NCBI GenBank assembly: GCA_004151065.3
Contig: NWUY0305000830.1
Location: forward strand, 1 to 34,211
Direction of reading: 5' to 3'
Source of the DNA: Larix sibirica
Lineage: Eukaryota > Streptophyta > Pinopsida > Pinales > Pinaceae
DNA length: 34,211 nucleotides
The notes under the pieces were generated by a model. It saw nothing but the letters and a program-made list of their open reading frames with translations, did no database searches and was not told where the DNA came from. Of this stretch, positions 20,411-30,540 are shown one piece after another. Both the position numbers and the translations under genes were made by a program. How positions within the stretch are numbered: the stretch's first letter is position 1; each line of letters starts with the position of its first letter.

Positions 20411-21628
20411 TTGCTTGTTCTTGTAGGTGTTTTTCCTAATAGGGCGCTGGACTCCATCTCTGATTCCCTCTTATTTCTCTTGATCTCATCGGTAGAGGTG
20501 GTATATCTTAAAAAGACTATTTCAGTTCAGGAGGAACAGATAACCATTCTGCAGGATCAGATTAAAGAAAGAGATCAGCTTATATCAGAAGCATAAACTA
20601 CTAAGGCCCAATTGCAGAAGGAAGTTTATAAAGCCATTAGTAAACTAGCTGGCAAAACACATTTAGCTGGGGCAAGGCATGTTATATGGGATAAGAAGAA
20701 GAAGTTTCTTCTCCAGGCCTGGAAACATTTCATAAAAATAAGATATGAAGAGGCTCTGGCTGTCCAAGTGCAGCAGAGAATAAATCAGTTGTGGGTTGAG
20801 TTGGGGGAGAAGCCCCAAGTTGCTGACAGTGCTATAAAATTTTGAATTCTAGAACATGGGAGGAGTTTAGAACTATAGGAGTTACAGACAGGATAGCAAT
20901 AATTAGGAATGCTACAAGAGTGCACAATAAAAGGCAGCTGGTACAAAATGCCCAAGCTTTGTGCACTACTACAGCTACGAATGCGAAAGCATTTCAAAGT
21001 CAATTTGGTTTATTATTAAAGAAGGGCTTGCCTTCATTTTGGAAATAAGAGGGTACCTGTTGTCTCAGGAAATTGATAGTAATATGCTGCTTAGACAAAG
21101 GAATAATGATAAGAAGTTTCAAGATGTACAAGGCAACCTTAAAGGACAGACTATTGTGGATAAATTGTATGATTCTTTTCAAATTTATATAGAACTCCAG
21201 AATGTATTGTACAATATTTCTGCTCCCACATATGACCAATACACAAGGTTAGAGATTACCTCAGCAGATATGGCCGAGTTCAATTATCCAACAGGTAGAG
21301 AATGGAAGTATCTATCTATATTTGCAAGAAAGGGCCCACCTCCATCATAAGCTTCGACATCAGCAACTCAGGCGAGCGAGGGATAATAGTGGCAACATAC
21401 AACTGGCATTATCCCAAGAATATAGTAGAAAAATAGGCGCAACTACCTTCCCATACTACTTTTAGAATCTTTCCTTCCCTCTCGGGGGTAGTTGTAAAAA
21501 GATCCATAAATATTAAAGAATTATAAGATGAAGAGATCGACCTTTGGTGTAAAGAGGGCAATTCTCTTTCAAGAGGGATAGATCTCAGAAGATTGGGAGC
21601 AGAGATATATACTGATCTGCTATTGTAA
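20411..21628 (+). pseudogene. Decayed gene of about 400 codons, unrecognised protein with N-terminal coiled coil
   Basis: Protein-like text runs through the plus strand in successive frames. Segment 1, 20,411-20,845 (TTG start or truncated), is interrupted by one TAA at 20,594. It has a coiled-coil heptad region, LKKTISVQEEQITILQDQIK, then a basic helical part (ARHVIWDKKKKFLLQAWKHF). Segment 2, about 20,842-21,045, is in the next frame (NSRTWEEFRTIGVTDRIAII). Segment 3, about 21,035-21,350, is in the third frame (KFQDVQGNLKGQTIVDKLYD) and reaches a TAA at 21,348. Segment 4, 21,437-21,628, has one internal TAA at 21,524 and ends SRGIDLRRLGAEIYTDLLL. The composition (many Lys, Glu, Gln, Asp in helix-like patterns) is much more protein-like than neighbouring frames. 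I do not recognise the family. A retroelement or pararetrovirus structural protein or a mitochondrial-plasmid ORF are guesses only. Frameshifts near 20,843 and 21,040 show it is dead. Confidence 0.6.
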
Positions 21629-22440
21629 TGTACCACCTTGACCAATCACCATATAAATTATTAAAAGGAAACTAAAATGCAAAAGAAGGTAATGACTCCT
21701 CTTTAGGTTAGCATGACAAGCATATCTTAGTTTTAAATTGAGGAGAGAAAGAGAAGATATTACTTTTTTTCTGTGAGGTAATATAAGAGAGTTTCTTATA
21801 TGTTTGATGGCTAGATGAGAAGATTGGTTGATCCTAAGAGAAGATGGGATGGGTTGAGAGAGAGAAAATATTGTTCTACCTAACCTATCCCATTAGTCAT
21901 TGTTTCAGCTTTTAAACTACCATCATATCTAGGAACTGAAATTATAGCATATATATATAGTCTGATCAATTGCATCCCAGGGTATAACTCTTGGTTATTT
22001 TGTTCTTATGCTACAATTAATTGTAGTTTTAATTCTTCCTAAACATCCCCAGCATGTCTGGTTTCCAAATCTTGAATTATTCTTGTCAACTCTTCAAATT
22101 ATTGATTCCTTGATCCTCCTCTTCATGGTGGCATATTTCTAATTTGCATGGTTACTATAACTCTAATTACCATCATGTTATCACCCTAATTTGTATCTTA
22201 TATGGCATCTGAGTGAGCATCGTTGGAAACATCATAAATCAGCATATAGTTCATATAAAATATACATATGAAATTACGGATTATATAGGTTATTTATGTG
22301 CTATCAAGCAAGGTTCAATCATCAAAGACTATTCCCAGGAGTCACATGGGATATCCCCTGATACTCGCGTAACTCATGTGGAAAAAACCTCGATAGCCAA
22401 CCAATAATAAAGAAAACCATTTCCTATGGCGCATAAATGC
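21629..22440. other. Unassigned AT-rich sequence downstream of the decayed gene
   Basis: Purine-rich GAGAGAAAGAGAAG runs occur at about 21,741 and 21,857. The 64-codon frame 22,213-22,407 has no recognisable motif. Retroelement flanking DNA is conceivable, but no LTR ends can be identified. Confidence 0.4.
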
Positions 22441-22443
22441 TCG

Positions 22444-22500
22444 GGGACAAAGTCCGAATAGCGGGAAGGTTGCCTGCTACCTGTAAAACTTCCCGTCGCT
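22444..22500 (+). other. Two adjacent hairpins (possible transcript 3' end or structured RNA)
   Basis: GGAC-AAA-GTCC (22,445-22,455) is followed by AGCGGGAAG (22,460-22,468), a 20-base loop and CTTCCCGTCGCT (22,489-22,500). The second stem pairs AGCG/CGCT and GGGAAG/CTTCCC around a two-base bulge. Double stem-loops mark some plant mitochondrial mRNA 3' ends, but no gene lies directly upstream. Confidence 0.35.
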
Positions 22501-23629
22501 ACAAATAAACATTAATTTGCCATCTATTGGAGTCCTATCATCAAATGGCTCTCCCCTCCACTCTTAATTTTAAGTAATGGTTGGTTACAAGCAGAGGTTC
22601 CCAAACAACCTATATATATATATATAAGATCTTGTCCATGCAATTAAAAAGAGAGAACCCATGAATTTCAACATTATGCTAGTAAATGAAATTGGAGTGA
22701 AATCATAGATCCTTGTTCACTGTTTCCTCCGTTCTATCAGCTGGTTTTCTTTCTTATTGAGTGCCTACCTTCTATAGTGGCCATCCATAGAGGGTTTGAT
22801 GCCCACATCTTCCACAGAGAGATACTAAGTGGTTAAAAAGAAAATCAAGGGACCCCCTCCCCCTCCTACCGTCAGGTGAGCTCTTTCCCCTCCCTAAAGG
22901 GCCAAAAGAAATTTGAGTTAGCTAGGATTGTGCGGATAGGCATCCAAATAAACCCCCATAATTGTTTTTCATACAAAACATAGTTGTTTTCCTCTTGGAC
23001 CTGCCCCAAGAGTGCTTCACTATAACTGTCTCTGTTATACCTTCACTTTCCGTCTTCAGTGGCTTTAATAAAAATCCTTTGAGAGCAATTGGAAGGATGG
23101 CTCACCCAACAGAGGAAGGTGAAGAAGAGTGAGGGACAAACACTCTATTAGAGGTAAGGCAGTAGAATAAGTCTATCTCTGTAGGCCAGTTAGGTTGCTT
23201 GCTTGTAGGTTAGCTAGTAATGTTTCTTCCCGTGATTAGCTCTTGGTTTAATGAGCTAATGTTCTTACCTTAGCTATTGTTTGAGTGAGACTGCCCTTTT
23301 ACGGGCCCTATTTTTAAGCTTCTTTACGGAAAATTACCTATGGGATTGCCTATACTATATATTATAGAGTAATAGCGCTAGGGCATATCACCCAAGCTAG
23401 CGAGAAGAGAGAAAGGGATCTATCGCAAGAACTATCACGAGGTCCGTGAAAAGGGATCCGCTGCGGGATCACTGCCCGATGAACCTGTTAGATCCTAAAA
23501 CACCATCAGGCTTCTTTCCACAACCTTTTAGAGCTTGAGAAGTTTAGCATCACCAAGGGCAATTAAAGGTCATTCGCACATAAAGGGTTTGGTCCGGGGA
23601 AACAAAGTGAATTTAATAAAAAGAAACCG
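22501..23629. other. Unassigned sequence with a (TA) microsatellite
   Basis: A run of about eight TA dinucleotides lies at about 22,611-22,626. A GGGACCCCCTCCCCCTCC pyrimidine run follows near 22,850. AGGTTAGCTAGTAATG/TAGCTC words repeat at 23,205-23,275. From 23,395 to 23,500 a GC-richer patch contains GGGATCCGCTGCGGGATCAC with short self-complementary parts. No gene is assigned. Confidence 0.4.
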
Positions 23630-23830
23630 GTGCGTCAACTCGTGCCTTTGCTCCTCCTGCTACTACGGGCACTAGATCATATGTGGTGGGTTCATCTGCT
23701 TCGAGATAAACTGCCTCCTAACTGGTGGCAATGCAATGAAAGGATATGAAACTACCTTCGCTCGAGCAACTGAATCAACATACGGATTTGGAACCACACA
23801 GTGATGGCTATCCTTACAATTTATGTCCTT
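23630..23830 (+). repeat. Outlier of the CTGG/GATCTG low-complexity field
   Basis: CTCCTGCTACTACGGGCACTAG, TTCATCTGCTTCGAGATAAACTGCC and CGAGCAACTGAATCAAC use the same vocabulary as 11.94-15.06 kb. Confidence 0.5.
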
Positions 23831-23879
23831 CCTGTATGGGCTTTCTTTACTATCTGGAAGAATAGAGTGAGTTTACTGG

Positions 23880-23990
23880 CAGGCTTAATTTTTTAACGCT
23901 TAGATACTTTAACGCTTGTTGGCCGCTAGGTGGCGGTTGGCTTGACGCTTGCGCCCACACGGGCTTGCTTAACGCTGCTGGCTTCGAAAC
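23880..23990 (+). repeat. Short repeated TTAACGCTT words
   Basis: TTAACGCTTAG, TTAACGCTTGTTGG, TTGACGCTTGCGCC and TTAACGCTGCTGG recur at intervals of 15-40 bp. This looks like a decayed minisatellite. Open frames on both strands (23,930-24,166 and 23,998-24,276) cross it without recognisable content. Confidence 0.5.
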
Positions 23991-24312
23991 AACTCTTCTA
24001 TCGCTTGCTGGCTAGATGTTGTTGTCTTTGTGGGGGCGTTTTCCACCGGACGAAGGAAGAATATGTGTTTTCGGGGTTTGAAATGGATAGATACTTGCCA
24101 GGGTGGGTAGATGTGGGTGATCCAGGTAGGTTAGCTATTGATTTATTTATTGGATTTATTGACTGAAGAGATCTGCCCGGCCAGGACTGAGCGGCCAGAT
24201 GCGGGAGGTATTTTGAAGAGACCAGGAGAGGATATACTGCTCCATCTTTATAAAGCCTATTCCATCGCACCAACAACGCACAGTCAGTCTGGAAAGAACA
24301 ATGAGTCTATAA

Positions 24313-24537
24313 AAAAACAGTTCAACCATCTTCCCAACACATCCATTGCAGGCATCTCGTTACACTGACAAGTCACACGTCGCCAACACTGCGAGGAAGG
24401 AGGCGGGCGAGGAAGGAGATGTTATCGAGCCACCTTACCTGACGAGAGGTTATGTAACCCCATCGTTCACACCTGAAGACATTGAAGCCATGCTTTTTTA
24501 CATAAGAGCGTATCAAGATGGTAATAGTAAGAGTTAA
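24313..24537 (+). pseudogene. C-terminal-looking protein fragment, 74 codons, unrecognised
   Basis: The open frame follows a TAA at 24,310 and ends TAA TAG. There is a TTG at 24,346 but no good ATG before an internal methionine. The second half reads GDVIEPPYLTRGYVTPSFTP and EDIEAMLFYIRAYQDGN, with acidic-hydrophobic alternation and GC-ending codons, unlike the surrounding repeat DNA. I cannot name a family. It may be the tail of a transferred gene or plasmid ORF, and upstream frames offer no convincing continuation. Confidence 0.35.
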
Positions 24538-24540
24538 TAG

Positions 24541-24760
24541 TCAGAGTGCTGTGATTAAGCAAGTGTGATGGAAGTCCTGTGAATACTGTATGGAACGCCA
24601 GCCACGCCGGTGCAATGCTAAATGGGGGATACCAAAGGTAGGGTAAGCGAGTAAGTTAAAGGTGGGTAAAGCAGGTGGGTAGTTGGAACAGTAAAGATAA
24701 AGGCAAGGCAGGATAAAGGGTTCATAGCAAGACACCTCCTAAGAATCTCTCACAAGTGTT
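24541..24760 (-). repeat. Reverse-oriented GGCATG-family unit
   Basis: On the minus strand it reads AACTACCCACCTGCTTTACC, CTTACCCTACCTTTGG and GGCGTGGCTGGCGTTCC. This resembles units of the 31.6-32.5 kb array read forwards. Confidence 0.5.
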
Positions 24761-24895
24761 CTGGAAGTCTGTGAAAGCTGTACGCCCACCCATAATCATC
24801 CCATCCATCCATGCAATCAATCAATCCATCCGGCAGTTCCCACGCAGCACGATCCAACGTCAGATTGTTCACCACCCATCAAAAACATTCTTTAT

Positions 24896-25145
24896 GGTGT
24901 AGGCTTCAAAAGTAAATACGATTGGTCTAAGCGCAAACCTATCGAAGCAAGGTCTTCCAAGATCTAAGTTCAAGTAATGGAGCCAGTCTATCAAGAAGTC
25001 CTGCTGTTGTTAGGTGGCACTTACATTAATGCAAATAGGCAGAGTCTAAATAGCAGGCAGGTACCGTGGTATCCAAGTACGATTCTGTAAGCAAGTGTGT
25101 AGTAGAACGCCCATGCTCTGTTGAACGCCCGTCCCTACAAGAGAA
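24896..25145 (+). repeat. Long diverged direct repeat, left copy
   Basis: It shares ordered landmarks with 29,613-29,895: GTGTAGGCTTCAAAAGTAAATA, then GTCTAAATAGCAGG (about 25,044), AAGTACGAT, GCAAGTGT and TTGAACGCCCGTCC. The spacing differs by indels. Confidence 0.6.
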
Positions 25146-26100
25146 GTCTATAGCAAGCAGTCCCCACTAAGCGATTCATTCAGCAAATGTTATCGAGGCC
25201 TGTGTGCCGTATGCCCCTCCCCTATATCCATCCAAAAGCTCTCTCTATCTCTATAGGGAGCCCTTCCTTACCTTACAAGGAACGAAGTTGGGGGCATTCC
25301 TTCCTAAGTGGGGTAAGTCATAAATAGAAGAGGTTAATGAAGCAGGTAGGTTGGTGCATAAGTAAGTTAGGTAAGTAAGTAACTATGGGTAAGTCAATAT
25401 AAAGATGGGGGGTTTTGTGAAAACACTGAAGTAAAGGAGCGTAGCGTAAAGATTGTTCAAAATGCGGTATCCTTCCCCACAGTTTGAAACAAGCAGCACC
25501 AGGGCGCTCGCTTCTCCTCCTGTCCTGAATCTGCTGGCGAGATTGGGCTGGCTGGTTAGTATTTTGCAAAGCCAGGTATGGCAACTTTCCAGATAAAAAC
25601 CGGGTCATCTACAGGCTCATTTATGGGAAATAAGAGGGAAAGCTAGAAGGTAAGGTTATCGGATCATCATGGCAGCTCAGCATAGCTTTGGATTTATTTC
25701 AATTAGGTACATAGCGGTTATTTCTTGAATGCTCCCCACTTGGTTGGTTCTTTAATTGGGCTGGCTTCTGCTCCGGGCAGGACATTTTGGGAAACTACTT
25801 TCTTCTTCTGTAGCCCTCTGAATAGTGTGGAGTGCCTAATCACGGTGCCCTGAAACAAAAACAGCCTTCGATAAGCTATTCCACGCAATACTATAGGTCC
25901 TCTCCCCCTACCTAAAATGGAGGCCTAAGTAAATCGATTGCAACCTTACTTTATTTTCATAATTCATTCTTATTCCCGGCAGGCAATGGAGCGTCGTACT
26001 ACATATATAGTAGATCCGGCACTATTGATCGAAAAAGGGATCTACGCAGCAATCGCAACATTAAGGCGAGCGCAGCGTTAGCGAAGCCCTAGTAATGGTA
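25146..26100. repeat. Unassigned DNA with reverse-oriented pyrimidine/GGCATG-family sequence
   Basis: From 25,270 to 25,440 purine-rich AGGTTGGTGCATAAGTAAG and TAGGTAAGTAAGTAACTATGGG are reverse matches to the CTTACTTACCTA half of the family. The minus frame 25,318-25,608 crosses it and is not supported as a gene. From 25,620 to 26,055 I see nothing identifiable. GGCGAGCGCAGCGTTAGCG (about 26,064-26,082) is a GC-rich, plant-mitochondria-like scrap. Confidence 0.4.
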
Positions 26101-26133
26101 GTTGCAAGGAGGGAGCCCCGGGCGGATAGGTAT

Positions 26134-26316
26134 CGGTAAGGTGATTGTTACTTCTAAGCCCATAATTGAGGAAGGTAGTAATCGGTCGGTAAGGTGATTT
26201 ATCCTTAATCGCTCTATTCTGAGCCGGCCGAGGTAAGGGGTGATTCTGAATAGTGCCCTACTATAGGAGGTAGGAGACGCAGCGCAATAAGTAAACCAAG
26301 GATCGCCGAGGTGATT
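26134..26316 (+). repeat. Four copies of (C)GG(T/CC)GAGGTGATT-type motif
   Basis: CGGTAAGGTGATT is identical at 26,134-26,146 and 26,187-26,199. Related versions are CCGAGGTAAGGGGTGATT (about 26,228-26,245) and CGCCGAGGTGATT (26,304-26,316). Spacings are 53, about 46 and about 71 bp. Confidence 0.75.
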
Positions 26317-26442
26317 CAATTTCTAGGAGCAATTGCCCCTTCCCTCGTCCAATCAAAAATTCCCCCGGTAAAACTCCCTTCCTTCCTCACTTAAAATAGA
26401 ACCCTCAAGGGATGGATTTTATCAAAAGGCCCGCTCTGTTGT

Positions 26443-26769
26443 CTAGGGTGTTACTTTATTGGCTTTGAAAGTGTAAGTGCCAGCCCAATCAAGCCGCCCT
26501 TCCAAGATCGAAGGTGGGTCATAATAATATCCATAAGAAGTGTCTGAATACAAGTTTATTCGCATATTCAACATAAGATAAGGTGGGTGTATCCGGTTTA
26601 TAACAGGTATGCTCCATCTGGTTTCAATAACTCCAATTTGGTTTACTATAGTAAACTCGTTGATTGAATGCACGTAAGGTATTCCATCCAGCCTAAAGTG
26701 GGGAATATTTATAAGCCTCCATTGGATGCCTTGGCATAGTTCCCTAGTAAGGAACATCTTGAGGAACAA
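26443..26769 (-). CDS. Hypothetical open frame, 108 codons
   Basis: This continuous frame from an ATG reads smoothly as protein in places (LCQGIQWRLINIPHFRLDGI and PPSILEGRLDWAGTYTFKAN) and is not built from repeat words. I recognise no domain and there is no neighbouring gene. Another minus-strand frame over the same DNA is Trp/Tyr-rich but carries four stops, three of them TGA, so it is uncertain which frame, if any, was coding. Confidence 0.25.
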   Translation of the reverse strand: MFLKMFLTRELCQGIQWRLINIPHFRLDGIPYVHSINEFTIVNQIGVIETRWSIPVINRIHPPYLMLNMRINLYSDTSYGYYYDPPSILEGRLDWAGTYTFKANKVTP

Positions 26770-27180
26770 TAGGAGGCGTAGGGGTTAGGCCTGTATTAAT
26801 TAAGGGAATTCATAGCTGAGAACGCTGAGAAAAGACTATTTCTTTGGCGTAAGTGCCTTTGCCTGGTTACAGATCCCGATCCAGATTTATAGCCCAATAT
26901 GAATTCTCCAGAGGCAGAGTCCCTAGTTTCATATTAAGTTTACCGCAAATAGGCTGAAAAGACTAAATCTAAGGTAAAAGAGGCAATATAGACGCGATAA
27001 AGAGGCAGATCTAAATATGGTGCGAAAAGACCCAAATCGATATGAATGAAAGAACGAATGAAAGAGGGAGCTTGTCCATTCTTCTGCTTGAGCAGCCCTG
27101 AGCATATAAACACAGTAAAATGAAATGCGCATGTCTGGCCAATTGTGGTTACATTTGTAAGTAGCTTGGTCCAACCTCAT
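26770..27180. other. Unassigned sequence
   Basis: One 83-codon minus frame (26,929-27,180) is rich in Phe, Ser, Arg and Tyr and has no motif. I treat it as chance. GAATGAAAGAACGAATGAAAGAGG near 27,042-27,065 is a small repeat. Confidence 0.4.
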
Positions 27181-29060
27181 TCCATTTCATTCAGTACTAG
27201 TCCTTAATTTGTGCATCACAGGTCTTTATAGTGGTAAACAATTAAGTATATAGAATAACACAAGCTGAGCAAGACTACAGGTGTGATCATTAATTACATA
27301 TACCAATCACCACCTAGGAATCACACTAAGCATATAAAGTAGTGTATAAATTACGTGTTACTGCTTACGACATTTACTATCCAGTTAGTGGCACTTACTG
27401 CTAAAACCTAATCATACACGACGTCAGAGCATTCTACATGTGTCGTACCATGTTTCCTAAACTATCTACTAAAGATCACTAATATAGAGGCATAGTAAGA
27501 GCAATTAGTGCGCTTACTCATTAAGGATAAAGGCAAAAAAGACTACCGTGTTGTTTAACCAGTAATGACATACTCTTACACGATAAGCTCAGTTATGTCC
27601 TGTGTAAGGGTATACAAAAAGGCTCAATGGGCTTATCTAGTTAACCACTATATTACCTTGAATAATGAAATGTAAAAACACTTAATTATCACTCAAGCTA
27701 AGTGTCATATATTACCCGTATGGGTAAGCTGATCAATAATAGTTCTAGCATGAATTACTAGTCTGCAGCTTCATGCCTACTATATTGTAATTGCTTACTT
27801 CATGCATGGATTATGTTAATCTATTTTATTGTGCCACTATGTCAATTGTAATTAGCTAAAATGACTCTAATAACTAAGTCTTTATTATTTTCCAACTTGG
27901 TAAACCTTCTATATGCGGACTAATACTTAAGGATATTAATATTTTACTTATACTGTGAATCCGAGTTATAACTGGCCTTTCTAGCTTACTAAGCCAGTAA
28001 TACATAGAAATAAGTGCTCTAAAGTATAATCATTGGTAAGTTGTATGATGTCATATTGATGTGAAAAGTGTTCCATGGTACAACTCAATACGTGTAATTC
28101 AGCAGTTGAGTGATCAGGTGGCAATACTCTCTAGTAGAGCGTAATTTGTCTGCAACCGGTATACCAAATAGTACAATGCATCATTCTGGCCTTACATCGT
28201 AATATTAGCTTAATCCATAGCTTACTACATAATAGTGAATCTAATTACATCAGCTTACTTAAACAGGTATAATTATGATTTACTATGCAACATGGTAATA
28301 CGAACTCTTTCTACTAACTAGAGTTATATGTGTAATACTCATTAAGCTCATGAGGTAATATACATAATGGCTGAATTAATATGTCGTAACTCAGAGAAAA
28401 GGCAGCCTAATACCAATACAATATTGTGCTATTTTCCGGAACTACTAAGCTACGGATTTCTCATATTAACTCACCTAGTCCACTCAATAGTATTAACCGC
28501 TATGTTATACGAGTTAATTATATAAGAGGTAATGCATCATTCTGTTACATAAGGAGTTTAACCTCACTAGAACAATAGTTTATTGTCCACTCTGCTTATT
28601 ATGATGTAACAATACATAGTATTATAAGCAAATAGAGTAACTGTAGTTATACGGTAGAGCTGCACGAGACATATTAAATACGCGTGTATTATTTGGCTTT
28701 ACTCTGATTATTAGAGTAACTAGAAACGTACCGTTCCTTACATGGATATAAATGTCTAATGTTAATAAAAAAGGTATAGCTCTGATTCCAGGTGTTCCAT
28801 AAACTACACGTCAGATTTATAAGTACGACGTGCTAATAGTTTCTTAACTACGACATAGTATTTCTCACATGGCGTTACACTAATTAAGGATAATAGTGCT
28901 CAGGTTATATTAATCTACGAGCATTTCTATGCTTAAAAAGATATTGTGTCAGTTGTTATATAGACGTAATAAATAAGCCAGCCTAATTCTCTAGTTACAT
29001 ATATCCGGATTAATACGTAAAAACGACATAGCTAATGATAAACCGAGCCCAAGTAAAGCA
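27181..29060. other. AT-rich, stop-dense block of distinct texture
   Basis: For about 1.9 kb no frame on either strand exceeds 60 codons. The DNA is a mixture of TTAC/GTAA-bearing words: GCTTACT, AGTAATAC, TAGAGTAAC, CTAGTTA, CATTAAG. There is no fixed period I can find by eye. GCATGAA/TTCATGC (27,748-27,754 with 27,770-27,776) is a perfect inverted repeat. Edges with the more GC-rich repeat DNA on both sides are fairly sharp. A very old, scrambled short-repeat array is my best reading. Confidence 0.45.
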
Positions 29061-29612
29061 AGCCGCCCACACCTTAAATACTATTAAAAGGAGTGCTTAC
29101 GCTCTACGACCTTATGGTTAAAGAGCCCGCGTAATCTTGAGGCCTCTTATTTATTTATCTCGAAATTACGCAGCTTCTTAGCGGTCTTACGAAGTATACT
29201 ACTAAGCTGCTTACGCAGTACCACAGCGTAATACTAATAAGTACTCAAGGTGGAAGTGGGTGATGAAGGGCACGACAATCTGCGGTGCTATAAGAGGTCA
29301 TATTGTTAAAAGTGCAATATTTTCCTACGGGAGGTGGGGAGGGTGAATCACAAGAGGAGAGCGCTGGAGTGGGAGGCGGGCTGGGCTTACATGCTTGAAG
29401 AATGCTTAAAAAACGCAGGGAGTAAGCACTATAGTGAACCCCCTAAGTATTAATTAAGCGAGTGTTTTCGAACGCTGGTAAATGCTGTATTAAGTCCGTG
29501 AACAATGCTCTATGTGAATAGCGCTCTCTCAAAGTTAAAGTAATTGAGTCAGGGGTACGCATAAAGGTACGGTTAATATTACAGGGGTATAGGTAAACTA
29601 CCATGAATGAAT
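29061..29612. repeat. Mixed repeat-derived DNA with GTGTTTTCGAACG words
   Basis: GCTTACGC/GCTTCTTAGCGG-like words occur from 29,090 to 29,230. GAGTGTTTTCGAACGCTGG (about 29,460) matches CAAGTGTTTTCGAACGCCC at about 32,476. No gene is assigned. Confidence 0.4.
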
Positions 29613-29895
29613 TGTGTAGGCTTCAAAAGTTAATAAAAAGAAATGTGCAAAGTGCCGATGACCCAAGCAAGCGCATAAAATATTTAAGAAATAATTGGGT
29701 ATGGATATATGTATTGTTCCGCCTTGTGTGATTAGAAGGCTATGACCCTCAAAGCAAGTTTGGTATTTATTTGTGAGGTTTTTTAGGTGGGTATTTATAA
29801 AGTTATTAAGTAAAGGCACAGAAGGTCTAAATAGCAGGTCCCAAAGTACAAATATTTCAGCAGCAATTGTTATTGAACGCCCCGCCCGTGTAAGG
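29613..29895 (+). repeat. Long diverged direct repeat, right copy
   Basis: It starts TGTGTAGGCTTCAAAAGT, has GTCTAAATAGCAGG at about 29,825, then AAGTACAAAT, and ends TTGAACGCCCCGCCC, parallel to 24,896-25,145. This copy is about 65 bp longer between the first two landmarks. The 73-codon minus frame (29,598-29,819) lies inside it and is not supported as a gene. Confidence 0.6.
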
Positions 29896-30540
29896 CTCTA
29901 AGTAAAGGTAAGTGAGCTGTTATATCTATGCGGGGGGTGGTAGGAAAGTTTGGTCGCTCGCTGTAGATCGAACAGAAGTCTGGGTGTAAGCAGGTCAATA
30001 CAAAGCTAGCAGTAAGTGCTAACCCAACGAAGTTCTGATAGTAATTCATTTATAGAGTAGTTCCGATCCGACGATCCACTAACTAAGCTAACTGTCCAAC
30101 TAGGCAAAGGGGATAGGGGAGAAGTCCTCAGCTATTGGACCATCCAGCCATGTCTCATCTTTTCTGGCTGTTGAGAATCCATCTGGATCTGGCAGTGAAA
30201 CGAGATCAACTAAAGGTCAATCCTATATTGGCAAATTGAAAATCCATCCCATCCTGCCTGTGCCCACTGTTACCAATACCAATAACCTACTCTTGCTTCT
30301 ACTAGACTTACTTAATGTATGTATGGGCGGCTTAGATATAGCTTTTGGACCTTCCAGAAAGCAGTCACAGATCTTGAATCACACTTGCTTAAGTAAAGTA
30401 CCATCTCACCCGTGCCTTACCCTTTATGTGTCCTACCTGTTAAGTAGTCAGCGGTTAGGCACTTTATTTAGCCACCTACTTTGCTTTACCAACTCACCCA
30501 CCTGAAGCCAATATATGTTAGCCCTAGACCACTTATTTCT
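29896..30540. other. Unassigned sequence grading into the GGCATG family
   Basis: Words of the CTGG/GATCTG type occur near 30,180-30,200 (CATCTGGATCTGGCAG). From 30,400 the pyrimidine-rich half of the array family begins. The plus frame 30,236-30,505 is a by-product. Confidence 0.4.

Noticed and set aside
23395-23500. tRNA- or rRNA-like GC-rich patch
   Set aside because: No cloverleaf or conserved T-loop could be drawn, and a window-wide scan for tRNA T-loop words gave no convincing candidate.
26443-26800. Trp-rich alternative minus frame with TGA read as tryptophan
   Set aside because: It has four stops in about 110 codons and no recognised motif. Plant mitochondria use the standard code, so a recoded gene is not supported.
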